A DNA stretch of 64,000 nt from Sphingomonas sp. NFR15 (GTDB taxonomy: Bacteria > Pseudomonadota > Alphaproteobacteria > Sphingomonadales > Sphingomonadaceae). Position 1 is the stretch's first letter. Each line of letters begins with the position of its first letter. The notes under the pieces are model-generated. The model was not told the origin of the DNA. It ran no database searches and saw only the letters and a list, made by a program, of their open reading frames with translations. The stretch is from positions 186,001 to 250,000 of the forward strand of contig NZ_FMWX01000001.1 of assembly GCF_900103265.1 (NCBI RefSeq), given 5' to 3'. Of this stretch, positions 50,301 through 61,289 are shown piece by piece. A program made the position numbers and the translations under genes.

Positions 50301-50315
50301 TGAATTTACAGAAAT
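50296..50315. promoter_or_regulatory. Operator 1 of the GbsR-type regulator
   Basis: ATTTCTGAATTTACAGAAAT has perfect 7-bp arms (ATTTCTG/CAGAAAT) around six bases. It lies 12 bases before the regulator ATG. Sixteen of 20 positions recur upstream of the desaturase gene at 50903-50922, in the same position relative to a TATTTC hexamer. Confidence 0.65.
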
Positions 50316-50327
50316 GACGGGTGCGCG

Positions 50328-50867
50328 ATGATCACCGACCATCCCGAAGCCAAGGCCTTCATCCTCCATTGGGGCGAGATGGGCACGCAATGGGGCGTGA
50401 GCCGCTCGGTCGCGCAGGTGCATGCGCTTCTCTACCTTTCCGACCGCCCGATCGACGCCGAGGCGATCGTCGACGCGCTCGGCCTCGCCCGCTCGAACGT
50501 CTCGACCGCGCTGAAGGAACTGCAAGGCTATGGCATCGTCCGGCGCGTCCATGTCGAAGGCGATCGCCGCGACCATTTCGTCGCCGAGACCGACCTGTGG
50601 GAGATGCTGATGCGGATCGTCCAGGAGCGCAAGAAGCGGGAGATCGACCCCACGATTGCGCTGCTCGGCGAACTGGCGGAGCGGCTGCGAGGCGACACGA
50701 CCGCCCCCGCCCAGGTCCGCGAGCGGGTGGTGCGGATGCACGAGTTCATCGGCACGCTCGGCACCTGGTACGAGCAGGTGCGCGTGCTGCCCAAGCCGAC
50801 GCTCGTCACGCTGATGAAGCTCGGCGGCAAGGTCGCGCGGTTCATCCCCAAGGGCAAGAGCGGCTAG
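50328..50867 (+). CDS. GbsR/MarR-type transcriptional regulator
   Basis: The 179-residue protein has a winged helix (AEAIVDALGLARSNVSTALKELQGYGIVRRV, key part LGLARSNVSTALKEL) and the GbsR-like opening FILHWGEMGTQWGVSRSVAQVHALLYLS. GbsR proteins are often linked to osmolyte genes. Here the downstream partner is a membrane fatty-acid desaturase, so membrane adjustment is the likelier role (inference). A REP-like copy lies upstream, and its own promoter carries operator 1. Confidence 0.88.
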   Translation: MITDHPEAKAFILHWGEMGTQWGVSRSVAQVHALLYLSDRPIDAEAIVDALGLARSNVSTALKELQGYGIVRRVHVEGDRRDHFVAETDLWEMLMRIVQERKKREIDPTIALLGELAERLRGDTTAPAQVRERVVRMHEFIGTLGTWYEQVRVLPKPTLVTLMKLGGKVARFIPKGKSG

Positions 50868-50902
50868 GATCGACGCGATTCCGCGTGTCCTCATGCCACC
50901 TT

Positions 50903-50922
50903 ATTTCAGATTTTACCGAAAC
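50903..50922. promoter_or_regulatory. Operator 2 of the GbsR-type regulator, before the desaturase gene
   Basis: ATTTCAGATTTTACCGAAAC matches operator 1 in 16 of 20 positions, keeping the ATTTC/GAAA arms. A TATTTC hexamer starts at 50902, as in the regulator promoter, with a poor TTCCGC 17 bases upstream. It ends 22 bases before the desaturase ATG. Confidence 0.58.
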
Positions 50923-50944
50923 ACCAGGAAGAAAGGAAAGCCTC

Positions 50945-51778
50945 ATGCAAGCCCCTTTTGCCCAGCTCCGAGCGGTGGTCCATTGGCGTGACCTGACCCC
51001 AATGCGCCGCCGCGACAGTCTGCTTGAATGCGCACATCCGCTGCCGTGGCTCGCGGCGAGTTGGACGGCCGCAGCGCTGGCGGCATGGCCAGTGGCGATC
51101 GTCTGCACCTTCATGTTTTTCCTTACGGCATTGCGGCTCAACCATGAGGCGATCCACGGCAATCTCGGCTTCCGCCCGCGAACGGATCGCCGCGTGTTGC
51201 ATGCGCTGAGCGCCGTGATGCTTGGCTCCAACAGTGCGGTTGCGTTCAATCATGTGCGCCATCACCGCTACCTCGGTACGCCCGACGATCTCGAGGGCGC
51301 CTGCGGGCGGATGCGGCTGTGGGCGGTGATCCGGCACGGCCCCTGCTTCCCGATCGAAATGCACCGCGCTGCTTGGCGCGACGGCGACGCGGCGTTGCGC
51401 CGGAGGATGACGATCGACTTCGGGCTCAACGCCGCGGTGGTCGGCGCGGCCGTCGCGAGTTGGTCCCCGGTGCTGCTGTATCACGTCGCGGCGATGAGCG
51501 TCGCGCAATGCCTCACCGCCTTCTTCGCGGTGTGGGTGACGCACCACGATTGCGCGCCTGATGACGTCGCGCGCACGCAGCGCTCCGCGATCCTCAATTA
51601 TATCAGCTACAACATGTTCCTGCATCGCGAGCATCACCTGTTCCCCGGCGTGCCAGTGCGTAGGCTCGGCATCCTCGCCGCACGGATCGCCGAAGCGGTG
51701 CCCGATATGGAGCGCCGTGCGGCACTGGTCGTCCCCGAGCCACGTTTTCGCGGCCGCGTGCGCGCTATGCCATCCTGA
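50945..51778 (+). CDS. Membrane fatty-acid desaturase-family protein
   Basis: The 277-residue integral membrane protein has three histidine boxes of the desaturase/hydroxylase superfamily: [17 protein letters not shown] and [11 protein letters not shown], plus a further HH in VTHHDC. These bind a di-iron centre. Membrane segments lie between (for example [19 protein letters not shown]). It could act on fatty acyl chains or on a carotenoid; the boxes alone do not decide. AAAGGAAAG precedes the ATG at 50945. It has its own putative operator and probably follows the regulator. Confidence 0.87.
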   Translation: MQAPFAQLRAVVHWRDLTPMRRRDSLLECAHPLPWLAASWTAAALAAWPVAIVCTFMFFLTALRLNHEAIHGNLGFRPRTDRRVLHALSAVMLGSNSAVAFNHVRHHRYLGTPDDLEGACGRMRLWAVIRHGPCFPIEMHRAAWRDGDAALRRRMTIDFGLNAAVVGAAVASWSPVLLYHVAAMSVAQCLTAFFAVWVTHHDCAPDDVARTQRSAILNYISYNMFLHREHHLFPGVPVRRLGILAARIAEAVPDMERRAALVVPEPRFRGRVRAMPS

Positions 51779-51831
51779 TGCATGGCGCACCGGGCTTTGT
51801 CAGCCACGTCCGAACGCGCTATCGGCCCCGA

Positions 51832-53151
51832 ATGACTCACGACATTCATATCATCGGCGGCGGTCTCGCCGGGTCCGAGGCGGCATGGCAGCTTGCCGAG
51901 GCCGGTTTCCGCGTCAAGCTTTCCGAAATGCGCGGCTCCGGCGAAGCGACGCCTGCGCACCATACCGATGGGCTTGCCGAACTGGTCTGCTCGAACAGCT
52001 TCCGCTCGGACGACGCCGAGAGCAACGCGGTCGGGCTGCTTCATGCCGAGATGCGCGGCTTGGGCTCGCTGATCCTGCGCGAAGCCGACGCGCACAAGGT
52101 GCCGGCCGGATCGGCGCTGGCGGTCGATCGCGACGGCTTTTCGGCGGGCGTGACGGCGGCGCTGGAAGCGCATCCCAACATCACGATCGTCCGCGAACGT
52201 GTCGACGCGCTGCCTGCGGACGGGCCAGCGATCATCGCCACCGGCCCGCTCACCGCGCCGGGCCTCGCCGCGAGCATCGCCGGCGCGACTGGCGCTGACG
52301 CGCTCGCCTTCTTCGATGCGATCGCGCCGATCGTCCATTTCGACAGCATCGACATGGAAACGGCCTGGTTCCAATCGCGCTGGAACAAGGGCGATGGGAA
52401 GGATTACATCAACTGCGCGCTGAACCGCGAACAGTATGAGGCTTTTCACGCCGGATTGATCGCGGGCGAAAAGACCGAGTTCAAGGACTGGGAGCGCGAC
52501 ACGCCCTATTTCGAAGGCTGCATGCCGATCGAGGTGATGGCCGAGCGCGGTATCGACACACTCCGCTTCGGGCCGATGAAGCCGGTCGGGCTCGACGACC
52601 CGCGCACCGGGCGGTGGCCGCATGCCGTGGTTCAGTTGCGGCAGGACAATGCGCAGGGCACGCTCTGGAACATCGTCGGGTTCCAGACCAAGCTCAAGCA
52701 CGCCGAGCAGATTCGGCTGTTCCGCACGATTCCGGGCCTCGAAAACGCCGAGTTCGCGCGGCTGGGCGGGCTGCACCGCAACACCTTCATCCGCTCGCCC
52801 GAACTGCTCGATCCGACGTTGCGGCTGCGTAATCGCCCGAACATCCGCTTCGCCGGGCAGATCACCGGCTGCGAAGGCTATGTCGAGAGCGCCGCGATCG
52901 GGCTGATGGCGGGCTGCTTCGCGATCGCCGAACTGCGCGGACAGACGCTTGCGCCGCCACCGGTCGAGACCGCGCTGGGCGCGCTCCTTCATCACATCAC
53001 CGGCGCGGCGGTGGCGGAGACGTATCAGCCGATGAACGTCAATTTCGGGCTGATGCCGCCGATCCCGGGCCGGACCAAAAAGGCCGACCGCAAGAGGATG
53101 TACACCGATCGGGCGCGGGCGGCGATGCAGGCGTGGCTGGCGCCCGCCTGA
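51832..53151 (+). CDS. trmFO: Methylenetetrahydrofolate-tRNA-(uracil-5-)-methyltransferase TrmFO
   Basis: TrmFO makes m5U54 in the T loop of tRNA, using methylenetetrahydrofolate and FAD. The 439-residue protein has the FAD motif [13 protein letters not shown], the family blocks [21 protein letters not shown] (key part CSNSFRSD), [28 protein letters not shown] and the C-terminal [14 protein letters not shown]. The ATG at 51832 starts directly before the FAD motif. A frame opening at 51778 adds no homology. Confidence 0.95.
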   Translation: MTHDIHIIGGGLAGSEAAWQLAEAGFRVKLSEMRGSGEATPAHHTDGLAELVCSNSFRSDDAESNAVGLLHAEMRGLGSLILREADAHKVPAGSALAVDRDGFSAGVTAALEAHPNITIVRERVDALPADGPAIIATGPLTAPGLAASIAGATGADALAFFDAIAPIVHFDSIDMETAWFQSRWNKGDGKDYINCALNREQYEAFHAGLIAGEKTEFKDWERDTPYFEGCMPIEVMAERGIDTLRFGPMKPVGLDDPRTGRWPHAVVQLRQDNAQGTLWNIVGFQTKLKHAEQIRLFRTIPGLENAEFARLGGLHRNTFIRSPELLDPTLRLRNRPNIRFAGQITGCEGYVESAAIGLMAGCFAIAELRGQTLAPPPVETALGALLHHITGAAVAETYQPMNVNFGLMPPIPGRTKKADRKRMYTDRARAAMQAWLAPA

Positions 53152-53153
53152 CA

Positions 53154-53996
53154 TCAGCCGCGGGTCTGCCCGGAGACCAGGGTCAGCGTACGGCCGCCGA
53201 CCCACACCTGCCCCTCGTCGTCGCGGGACACGCGCACGCGCCCGGTGCGCCCTAACCGCGTGCCTTGTGCGGCGACATAGGCGTTCGTCACGCGTCCGCT
53301 GTCGAACAGCCACTGACCGACGGATGCGTTGAGGCTGCCGGTAACGGGGTCTTCGATGATGCCGCCGCCGGGCCCGGTGAACAGTGCGCGCAGTTCGAAC
53401 GCCGCCGTCCCGCCAGGCGCATGCGGCCCGACCACGCCGATGTCGACGCGGCGATCGGGCTGCGCGAGCGGCTCGATCGCGAGCACCGCCTCTGCCGATT
53501 CGAGCAGCACCGCGATCCAGCCCGGCCCGTTATCGGCCCATCGCGCGTCGATGATCGCGGCGGGGGCGATGCGCAGCACCGTCGCGACCTCGGCGATCTC
53601 ATCCTCGCTTGGCATGCCGCCGCGGATCAGCGGCGGGGCCGCGAAGGCAAGCGTGCCGCTCTCCTGCCGCACGGCGATCAGCCCGGCGCCGCACTCCTGC
53701 ACGATCACGCCGTCGCGCTTGGGACTCCCGCCCGCCTCGAGCCAAGCGTGACAGGTGCCGAGCGTCGGATGCCCGGCGAAAGGCAGTTCGTGGGTCAGCG
53801 TGAAGATGCGGACGCGGTAATCCGCCTCGGGCGTCGGCGGCGGCAGCAGGAAGGTGGTTTCGGAGAGGTTGAGCCAGCGCGTGATGCGCTGCATCGCCTC
53901 GGTATCGAGATCCTCGGCGCCCGCCACCACGGCGAGCGGATTGCCCGTGAACGGCGCGGTGCCGAACACATCGACGAGCTTGAACGCGTGATCCAT
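53154..53996 (-). CDS. PhzF-family isomerase/epimerase-like protein
   Basis: The 280-residue protein has the PhzF opening FKLVDVFGTAPFTGNPLAVV, the conserved LNLSETTFLL (catalytic Glu), FAGHPTLGTCHAWL, and the C-terminal EDPVTGSLNASVGQWL. The fold is two diaminopimelate-epimerase-like halves. Substrates of most members are unknown. The ATG at 53996 follows AAGGAT. It converges with trmFO, with only two bases between the stops. Confidence 0.9.
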   Translation of the reverse strand: MDHAFKLVDVFGTAPFTGNPLAVVAGAEDLDTEAMQRITRWLNLSETTFLLPPPTPEADYRVRIFTLTHELPFAGHPTLGTCHAWLEAGGSPKRDGVIVQECGAGLIAVRQESGTLAFAAPPLIRGGMPSEDEIAEVATVLRIAPAAIIDARWADNGPGWIAVLLESAEAVLAIEPLAQPDRRVDIGVVGPHAPGGTAAFELRALFTGPGGGIIEDPVTGSLNASVGQWLFDSGRVTNAYVAAQGTRLGRTGRVRVSRDDEGQVWVGGRTLTLVSGQTRG

Positions 53997-54086
53997 GCCT
54001 GATCCTTCCGCCGACCCGCCCTCGCGCGGGACCGAATTTCCGTATTTTCGTCGATGCGCGGCTAAAATTCGGCGCGTGGGCCGTGG

Positions 54087-54566
54087 TCAACTGTCTTCGT
54101 CGCGGGCCGGCGCGGTCTGTTGGTTTTCGGGGCAGCGCGCGCGGACCCGCGATTTGCGCTTGGGCGCGGTCGCGGCGAATTCGGCCGCGTTCAGCGCGCC
54201 CGATTTGTCGGCGTCGGCGCCGGCGAACTTGGCCTCGGTCTTCGCCGCCCATTCGTCGAACGACAGCGTCCCGTCGTGATTCGCGTCGAGCTTGGCGAAT
54301 GCCTTGCGGCGCGGCGCGAGATATTCCTCACGCGTGACGTTGCCGTCGTCATTCTTGTCATACCGCGCGAGGCGCTTTTGCTCGCGTGTCTTGTCGCTCG
54401 CTTCCGGCACCGTATCGGGCAGCGGATCGTCGCTTCGTGTGGGCGACGCCGCCTGCACGGCCGCCAGCGGCAGGCCGATGCCGTTCGCGCCGCGCCCGGT
54501 GTAATAAATGAACCCCGCCGCCAGCAACAGCAACGCCGCCAGTCCGCCCGCCAGATACCGCCACAT
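54087..54566 (-). CDS. EF-hand protein with N-terminal membrane anchor
   Basis: The 159-residue protein begins with a membrane segment (LAGGLAALLLLAAGFIYYTG). At least three EF-hand loops follow: DKNDDGNVTREE, DANHDGTLSFDE and DADKSGALNAAE. These would bind calcium in the periplasm. The C-terminus is basic (KRKSRVRARC). The ATG at 54566 is used because GGGGGGAT lies just before it; the frame opens 51 bases earlier. Function beyond calcium binding is unknown. Confidence 0.85.
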   Translation of the reverse strand: MWRYLAGGLAALLLLAAGFIYYTGRGANGIGLPLAAVQAASPTRSDDPLPDTVPEASDKTREQKRLARYDKNDDGNVTREEYLAPRRKAFAKLDANHDGTLSFDEWAAKTEAKFAGADADKSGALNAAEFAATAPKRKSRVRARCPENQQTAPARDEDS

Positions 54567-54629
54567 CAAGCGAATCCCCCCGCTCTTGTTCCTCTTTTGT
54601 TTACACGATACGCGCACGCAACGAAAGGG

Positions 54630-55292
54630 TCAGCGTCCGGTCATTCGATGCACCATCAGCCGGGCGACGCGACGCGGCGCGCCGGCCGGGATCGGCGCAT
54701 CGGCCGGCACCGCGAGGTTCATCCGCGCGACGAGCGCGAGCGCGCCGAGCGGCCGCAGCCGCGCCGGCCATGCGCCGGACAGCGCCTCTGCCAGCGCCGC
54801 TTCCGCCATCGCCCGCGCCTGACCGGCGGCCCCGGCCGCGCGCAGGTGGCGCGACAGATCGGCCAGCGCCCAACCGCGACCGGCCGCCGCGACGCGCGCG
54901 TCAGACCGCCCCAGCAGCGCCGCCGCAGCCGCGAACACGCCGCCGCCACGCGCCTCCGCATGGGCGCGCATCACCGCCTCGTCGATCGTCTCGGCCTCAA
55001 TCAGCGCCTCCCAGCCGGTGACGAGTTCGGCGAGCGCGGCGCCCGACACGCCGCGCGGCAAGACCGCCTCGGCCAAGTCCTGCAACACAGGCTGCGCGGG
55101 CGGCGCCGCCTCGTCCAGCCGCCGCAGGGCATCGTGCCACCACGCGAGCCGCATCTGGCCGATCATCGGTTCAGTGGTGGTGCGCAGCACCTGCCCGAAC
55201 GTATCGTCCAGCGCGAACAGTGCGTGGAGTGCCGGGCGGATTTCGGCGGGGGCGTAATCGAGCGCGAGCGCGCTCTCCGGATCGGCTTGCAT
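54630..55292 (-). CDS. Squalene/phytoene-synthase-family homologue, degenerate
   Basis: The 220-residue protein resembles the short squalene/phytoene-synthase-like group related to the complex I factor NDUFAF6, with ALFALDDTFGQVLRTT and MRLAWWHDALRRLDEA. The first aspartate-rich DxxxD of true synthases is not formed after Asp29-Asp30, so prenyl transfer is doubtful. An assembly-factor role is the family-based alternative. It stands alone between the EF-hand gene and the divergent pseudopilin trio. Confidence 0.75.
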   Translation of the reverse strand: MQADPESALALDYAPAEIRPALHALFALDDTFGQVLRTTTEPMIGQMRLAWWHDALRRLDEAAPPAQPVLQDLAEAVLPRGVSGAALAELVTGWEALIEAETIDEAVMRAHAEARGGGVFAAAAALLGRSDARVAAAGRGWALADLSRHLRAAGAAGQARAMAEAALAEALSGAWPARLRPLGALALVARMNLAVPADAPIPAGAPRRVARLMVHRMTGR

Positions 55293-55419
55293 GCCCCGCG
55301 CCTAGCGCCGGGGCGCCCGCGCGGTCCAGAGGTTATCACGGCATTCACCATATCGCTTGAGCCTGGATTATCCAACACGCCGCTAGACGCCGCGCTCGGA
55401 ACGGGGATCGGGGCAGAGC

Positions 55420-57384
55420 GTGGGGCGGATCAAGGCGAAGTCGAACCCCGGCCGGAACACGGCACGCGCCGGGCTGCTCACACGGCTCGCGCGGGACCGG
55501 CGCGGCAACACCCTCGCGATGATGGCGGCCTTCCTGATCCCGCTGTCGGCGCTCGCCGGCTCGGCGGTGGACATCGCGCGGCTCTACGTCGTCAAGGTGC
55601 GGTTGCAGCAGGCATGCGACGCCGGCGTGCTCGCCGGGCGCAAGTTCATGACCGACTCGAACCCGTCCACCCCGCTCGACGCCACCTCGGTCAAACAGGC
55701 CAAGGCGTTCTTCGCGAACAACTTCCCGAGCGGCTGGATGGGCACCAAGGCGTTTTCCGCCACCTCCGGCCCATTCCCCTTCACCGCGACCAAGACGAGC
55801 GGCAGCCAGGTCGCCGGCACCGCCGCGATCACCGTGCCGATGACGATCATGAAGATGTTCGCGATGGCCGACAGCACGATCACCGTGACGTGCCAGGCGC
55901 GCTATGACGTGGCGGATACCGACGTGATGTTCGTGCTCGACACGACCGCGTCGATGGCGTGCCTGCCCGGCGGCGCGGATAGCTGCGGGACCGGAACATA
56001 CAGCTACAAGCGCCCGGCCACGAGCGGCGGCGTTCCAGGATATGCCGGCACCACCGCCTATGCCACGAACGAACTGACCTCGAACGGCAGCAACGTTTCG
56101 CGCATCGACGCGCTGCGAAAGGCCGTGTTGAGCTTCTATGATACGTTCGCCGCCAATGCCGATCCGTCGACACACGTCCGCTATGGCTTTGTCACCTACA
56201 GTTCTTCGACGAACGTTGGACAGGCGATCCTCGACAAATCACGGAGCTATCTGGTGGGGTCGCTCGGTCCATCAGACCCGGCGTCCTATCAGTCGCGACG
56301 ACCGATCCGAGACTATGAGATTAGCAACACCGGCAGCGATACGCCCAATAACAAGTCGCAAGCCAATTGCACAGCTCCGGGGACACGTACCCCCTCTGCG
56401 GCGCTGACCTACGACTCCAGCGGACGTGCGACAAAGGTCAATTACGACGTCTGGGTCACGACCGGCGGGTACTGGAATACGACGTCGGCTTGCTACACGC
56501 GCGCAAAAGGCACCTTTGGGCCAGTGTGGGAATATAAAAAACTCCCATTCGATGTGAGTGCCCTGGTCAATGGCGGCACGTCGATGCCCGACACGACGGA
56601 AGCGGTGCCGGGCACGAAGACGCAGTGGCTGGGCTGCATCGAGACGCCGGTGGACAATCCTGGCCAAACCACATTCACGACGACAAACCTGCCCTCCGAA
56701 CTCAATCCAGATCTCAAGCCTAGCGGCGCGGCGCGGTGGTGGCCACACCTTCAGGACATCGAATATCGCCGTACCGCCACGCCTGATACCAGAAACGGCG
56801 ACGACACCGACCATTATAGCATGGGGTCCAGCAGCCTCTTGCAGAGCGGCTACGTCGCATGCGGCAAACCGGCCAAACGGCTCGGCGTGATGGCGCGTTC
56901 GGATGTATACAATTACGTCTACGCGACCGATTTCGTTCCTCAGGGCGGCACGTATCACGATGTCGGCATGATCTGGGGTTCGCGGCTGATCTCGCCGAGC
57001 GGTCCCTGGGCCGACGATACCACCGCTTGGCCGGGCCGCCCCGCCCCCAACCGTGTGATCGTGTTCATGACCGACGGCGTCATGGCGCCGAATAGCAATT
57101 CCTATTCGATGTATGGCTATGAGGACTATGACAAACGCGTCGCGAACGGCGACACCAGCAATCTCACCAATTACCACAATTACCGCTTCCTCGCCGCCTG
57201 CGCTGCCGCCAAGGCACGCAACATCGACGTATGGACGGTGGCGATCGCCAGCAGTGCCTCGACGCAACTCCAGACCTGCGCGACGACGGTGAACCAGGCG
57301 CTCTACACCACCACCGGCGACGGCCTCTCCGCCGCCTTCACCTCGATCGCCCAACATCTCGCGATGTTGCGGATCAGCAAATGA
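55420..57384 (+). CDS. TadG-like pilus-associated protein with von Willebrand A domain
   Basis: The 654-residue protein has a pseudopilin-like N-terminus (DRRGNTLAMMAAFLIPLSAL, a membrane segment). A vWA domain begins at MFVLDTTASM (residues 170-179), where the MIDAS DxSxS appears as DTTAS. It resumes with VIVFMTDGVM near residue 547 and ends with ARNIDVWTVAIASS. Between them lies a segment of roughly 250 residues, Gly/Thr/Ser/Asn-rich and lower in GC than its surroundings. Its six or so cysteines suggest an exported protein. The start is GTG at 55420. First of three start-stop-coupled pseudopilin genes; no Tad ATPase or secretin gene is in the window. Confidence 0.85.
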   Translation: MGRIKAKSNPGRNTARAGLLTRLARDRRGNTLAMMAAFLIPLSALAGSAVDIARLYVVKVRLQQACDAGVLAGRKFMTDSNPSTPLDATSVKQAKAFFANNFPSGWMGTKAFSATSGPFPFTATKTSGSQVAGTAAITVPMTIMKMFAMADSTITVTCQARYDVADTDVMFVLDTTASMACLPGGADSCGTGTYSYKRPATSGGVPGYAGTTAYATNELTSNGSNVSRIDALRKAVLSFYDTFAANADPSTHVRYGFVTYSSSTNVGQAILDKSRSYLVGSLGPSDPASYQSRRPIRDYEISNTGSDTPNNKSQANCTAPGTRTPSAALTYDSSGRATKVNYDVWVTTGGYWNTTSACYTRAKGTFGPVWEYKKLPFDVSALVNGGTSMPDTTEAVPGTKTQWLGCIETPVDNPGQTTFTTTNLPSELNPDLKPSGAARWWPHLQDIEYRRTATPDTRNGDDTDHYSMGSSSLLQSGYVACGKPAKRLGVMARSDVYNYVYATDFVPQGGTYHDVGMIWGSRLISPSGPWADDTTAWPGRPAPNRVIVFMTDGVMAPNSNSYSMYGYEDYDKRVANGDTSNLTNYHNYRFLAACAAAKARNIDVWTVAIASSASTQLQTCATTVNQALYTTTGDGLSAAFTSIAQHLAMLRISK

Positions 57385-58001
57385 TACGCACGCCGCACGG
57401 GCTCGCGCGCGACCGGCGCGGCGTGACGATCGTGGAATTCGCGATCGTGTTACCCGTCATGCTGCTGACGATGATGGGGCTCGGCGACCTGCTCTATCAG
57501 GAATATGCCCAGTCGATCCTGAGCGGCGCGGTGCAGAAAGCGGCGCGCGATTCAGGGATCGAGGGCGGCGCCGCGACCACCGCCGCGATCGACGGCAGGG
57601 TCGTCGACATGGTGAAGATCATCATCAAGAATCCGGTCAACACCTGCACCCCGACGGGGACCGCCGCGACATGGTGTTCGAGCCGCAAAACGTATGATTC
57701 GTTCAGCGAGGTCGGTACCCCGGAGCCGTTCACCGACAGCAACAAGAACGGCGTTCTCGATAAAGGCGAGTGTTTCACTGACCAGAATGGCAACGGCAAA
57801 TACGACCTCGATCCCTTCGTGAACGGACAGGGCGGCGCGAGCGCGGTGACGCTCTACACGATGAGCATCACCTACCCGCGCATCTTCCCGGTCGCGGGGC
57901 TGTTCAGATGGCCGAAGACGCAGACCATCACCGCGACGACGCTGCTCAAGAACCAGCCTTACGCGTCGCAGACCAACACCAACGCCTCGGTTTGCCTGTG
58001 A
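57381..58001 (+). CDS. TadE-like pseudopilin
   Basis: The 206-residue protein has the TadE-type N-terminus RDRRGVTIVEFAIVLPVMLLTM, with Glu five residues into the hydrophobic helix as in class IV prepilins. The exported part has four cysteines and an EF-hand-like Asp/Asn/Gly stretch (DSNKNGVLDKGE, then DQNGNGKYDLD) that probably binds calcium. Overlaps the vWA gene by four bases (ATGA) and the next gene likewise. Confidence 0.86.
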   Translation: MIRTPHGLARDRRGVTIVEFAIVLPVMLLTMMGLGDLLYQEYAQSILSGAVQKAARDSGIEGGAATTAAIDGRVVDMVKIIIKNPVNTCTPTGTAATWCSSRKTYDSFSEVGTPEPFTDSNKNGVLDKGECFTDQNGNGKYDLDPFVNGQGGASAVTLYTMSITYPRIFPVAGLFRWPKTQTITATTLLKNQPYASQTNTNASVCL

Positions 58002-58741
58002 CGATGCCCACGCCCCTCCGCGCCGTCGCGCCCTTCGCGCGGCGGCTCCGCGCGGACCGAAGCGGCCTCGCCATGATCGAGTTCGCGCTCAGCGCGCCGA
58101 TCGTGCTCGGGATCGGCTGCTACGGCACCGAACTGGCGAACCTCGCGCTCGTCAACATGCGGATCAGCCAGATCGCGCTCAACCTCGCCGACAACGCCTC
58201 GCGCGTGGGCGCGTATAGCGGGCTGACCACTCAGCAATTGCGCGAGGTCGACATCAACGACATCCTCCAGGCGGCGCGCTATCAGGGTGCCAGCATTGGG
58301 CTGACAAAGAACGGGCGCATCACGCTGTCGAGCCTGGAAAACGTCTCACAGAGCTATGACAAGGGCGCGATCGTCCAGCGCATCCACTGGCAGCGTTGCC
58401 TCGGCGCCAAGAAGGGCGCGGGGTATGATTCGCAGTTCAAGGCCAACGTGGCGGTCGCCGCCGGCAGCGACGCCAGCCAGGCCAACAAGGGTTACGACCT
58501 GCCCGGCGGGATCAGCGACAATGGCGGCGCGGCGATCAGCCCGCCTGGCGGGTCGGGGCTGATGTATGTCGAGATCAACTATCTGACCAAGCCGCTGTTC
58601 GGGGCCTGGCTCGTCCCGCCGCAGCGCATTCATTACACGGCGTCGTTCATCGTGCGCGACAAGCGCGACTATGCCCAAATCTACAATCCGGCGGCGACGC
58701 CACAAACGCCGCGATCGACCTGCGACCTCTATTCGGCCTGA
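57998..58741 (+). CDS. TadE/TadF-like pseudopilin
   Basis: The 247-residue protein has the prepilin-like RADRSGLAMIEFALSAPIVLGIG, again with the Glu at the position expected for this class. The exported part is rich in Ala, Asn and Gly. GTG at 57998 overlaps the previous stop (GTGA); an ATG at 58004 is an equally possible start. It ends in RSTCDLYSA. Third gene of the trio. Confidence 0.84.
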   Translation: MTMPTPLRAVAPFARRLRADRSGLAMIEFALSAPIVLGIGCYGTELANLALVNMRISQIALNLADNASRVGAYSGLTTQQLREVDINDILQAARYQGASIGLTKNGRITLSSLENVSQSYDKGAIVQRIHWQRCLGAKKGAGYDSQFKANVAVAAGSDASQANKGYDLPGGISDNGGAAISPPGGSGLMYVEINYLTKPLFGAWLVPPQRIHYTASFIVRDKRDYAQIYNPAATPQTPRSTCDLYSA

Positions 58742-58754
58742 GCCAACGGCAAAC

Positions 58755-58782
58755 GGGGCGGAGCGCATCGGCGCCCCGCCCC
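58755..58782. terminator. Hairpin between converging pseudopilin and pdhB genes, possible bidirectional terminator
   Basis: GGGGCGGAGCGC, loop ATCG, GCGCCCCGCCCC gives a 12-bp stem with one A-C mismatch. It fills the 47-base gap between the two converging stops. No T-run follows on either strand, so intrinsic termination would be weak. Confidence 0.5.
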
Positions 58783-58788
58783 TCCCTG

Positions 58789-60201
<1,413 letters not shown>

Positions 60202-60202
60202 C

Positions 60203-61249
60203 TCAGTAGCGCTCCACCAGAACGTCGGTGTACAGTTCGGCAGCGTCCGGCTCGGGCGTCTGCTCGGCGAAGTCGGCGGCCTCGTTGACCTGCTTGCGGA
60301 TCGCCTGCTCCACGGTCTTCAGTTCGTCTTCCTGCACGCCCAGTTCCTCGAGCAATTTCTTCGCATGTTCGATCGGGTCCGACTTGTCGCGCACCGCCTG
60401 GACTTCCTCGCGGCTGCGATATTTGGCGGGGTCGGACATCGAATGGCCGCGATAGCGATAGGTCTTCATCTCGAGGATGATCGGACCCTTGCCGGCGCGC
60501 ACCCAGGCGAGCGCTTCTTCGGCGGCGCCACGGCAGGCCAGCACGTCCATGCCATCGACCTGGATGCCGGGAATGCGGAAGCTCTCGCCGCGCTTGTAGA
60601 GCTGGTCCTCCGAGGACGAGCGGTTGACGCTCGTGCCCATCGCATATTGGTTGTTCTCGATCACATAGATGATCGGCAGCTTCCACAGCTCGGCCATGTT
60701 GAACGATTCATAGACCTGACCCTGGTTGGCCGCGCCGTCGCCGAAATAAGCCATCGCGACACCGCCGTCGCCGCTATACTTGTGCTTGAACGCGAGGCCG
60801 GTGCCGAGGCTGACCTGCGCGCCGACGATGCCATGCCCGCCGTAGAATTTCTTCTCAGTCGAGAACATGTGCATCGAGCCGCCCTTGCCCTTCGAGATGC
60901 CGGCAGCGCGGCCGGTCAGCTCGGCCATGATGACCTTGGGGTCGATGCCGTAAGCAAGCATGTGGCCGTGATCGCGATAGCCGGTGATGACCGAGTCCTT
61001 CTCGCCATCAAGCGCCGACTGGAGCCCCACCGCGACCGCTTCCTGGCCGATATAGAGGTGGCAGAAGCCACCGATGAAGCCGAGGCCGTAGAGCTGGCCC
61101 GCCTTCTCCTCGAACCGCCGGATCAGCAGCATCTGCTTGTAGAGCGCGAGCAGCTCGTCCTTCGAAGCCTGGTACGGAGTCGGCTCGTTGGGGCGCTCGC
61201 GATTGGGCACTGGCGGTTCGGCTGTTCTGGTCGCTGGGGCTTTGGCCAC
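60203..61249 (-). CDS. pdhA: Pyruvate dehydrogenase E1 alpha subunit
   Basis: The 348-residue protein has the thiamine-diphosphate motif [20 protein letters not shown] and ENNQYAMGT, the phospholoop-like [19 protein letters not shown] and the N-terminal [20 protein letters not shown]. It forms the E1 heterotetramer with PdhB. The start is GTG at 61249 (MAKAPATRT), after GAGG. The operon promoter is proposed at 61290-61319. Confidence 0.95.
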   Translation of the reverse strand: MAKAPATRTAEPPVPNRERPNEPTPYQASKDELLALYKQMLLIRRFEEKAGQLYGLGFIGGFCHLYIGQEAVAVGLQSALDGEKDSVITGYRDHGHMLAYGIDPKVIMAELTGRAAGISKGKGGSMHMFSTEKKFYGGHGIVGAQVSLGTGLAFKHKYSGDGGVAMAYFGDGAANQGQVYESFNMAELWKLPIIYVIENNQYAMGTSVNRSSSEDQLYKRGESFRIPGIQVDGMDVLACRGAAEEALAWVRAGKGPIILEMKTYRYRGHSMSDPAKYRSREEVQAVRDKSDPIEHAKKLLEELGVQEDELKTVEQAIRKQVNEAADFAEQTPEPDAAELYTDVLVERY

Positions 61250-61289
61250 GTGATCGAAACCTCATCTGTCCTTGGGGAGGAAGGTGGCC

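Noticed and set aside
55398..55422. GGAAC-N16-CGTG resembling an EcfG promoter before the TadG-like gene
   Set aside because: The would-be -10 overlaps the GTG start codon, so the transcript would begin inside the gene.
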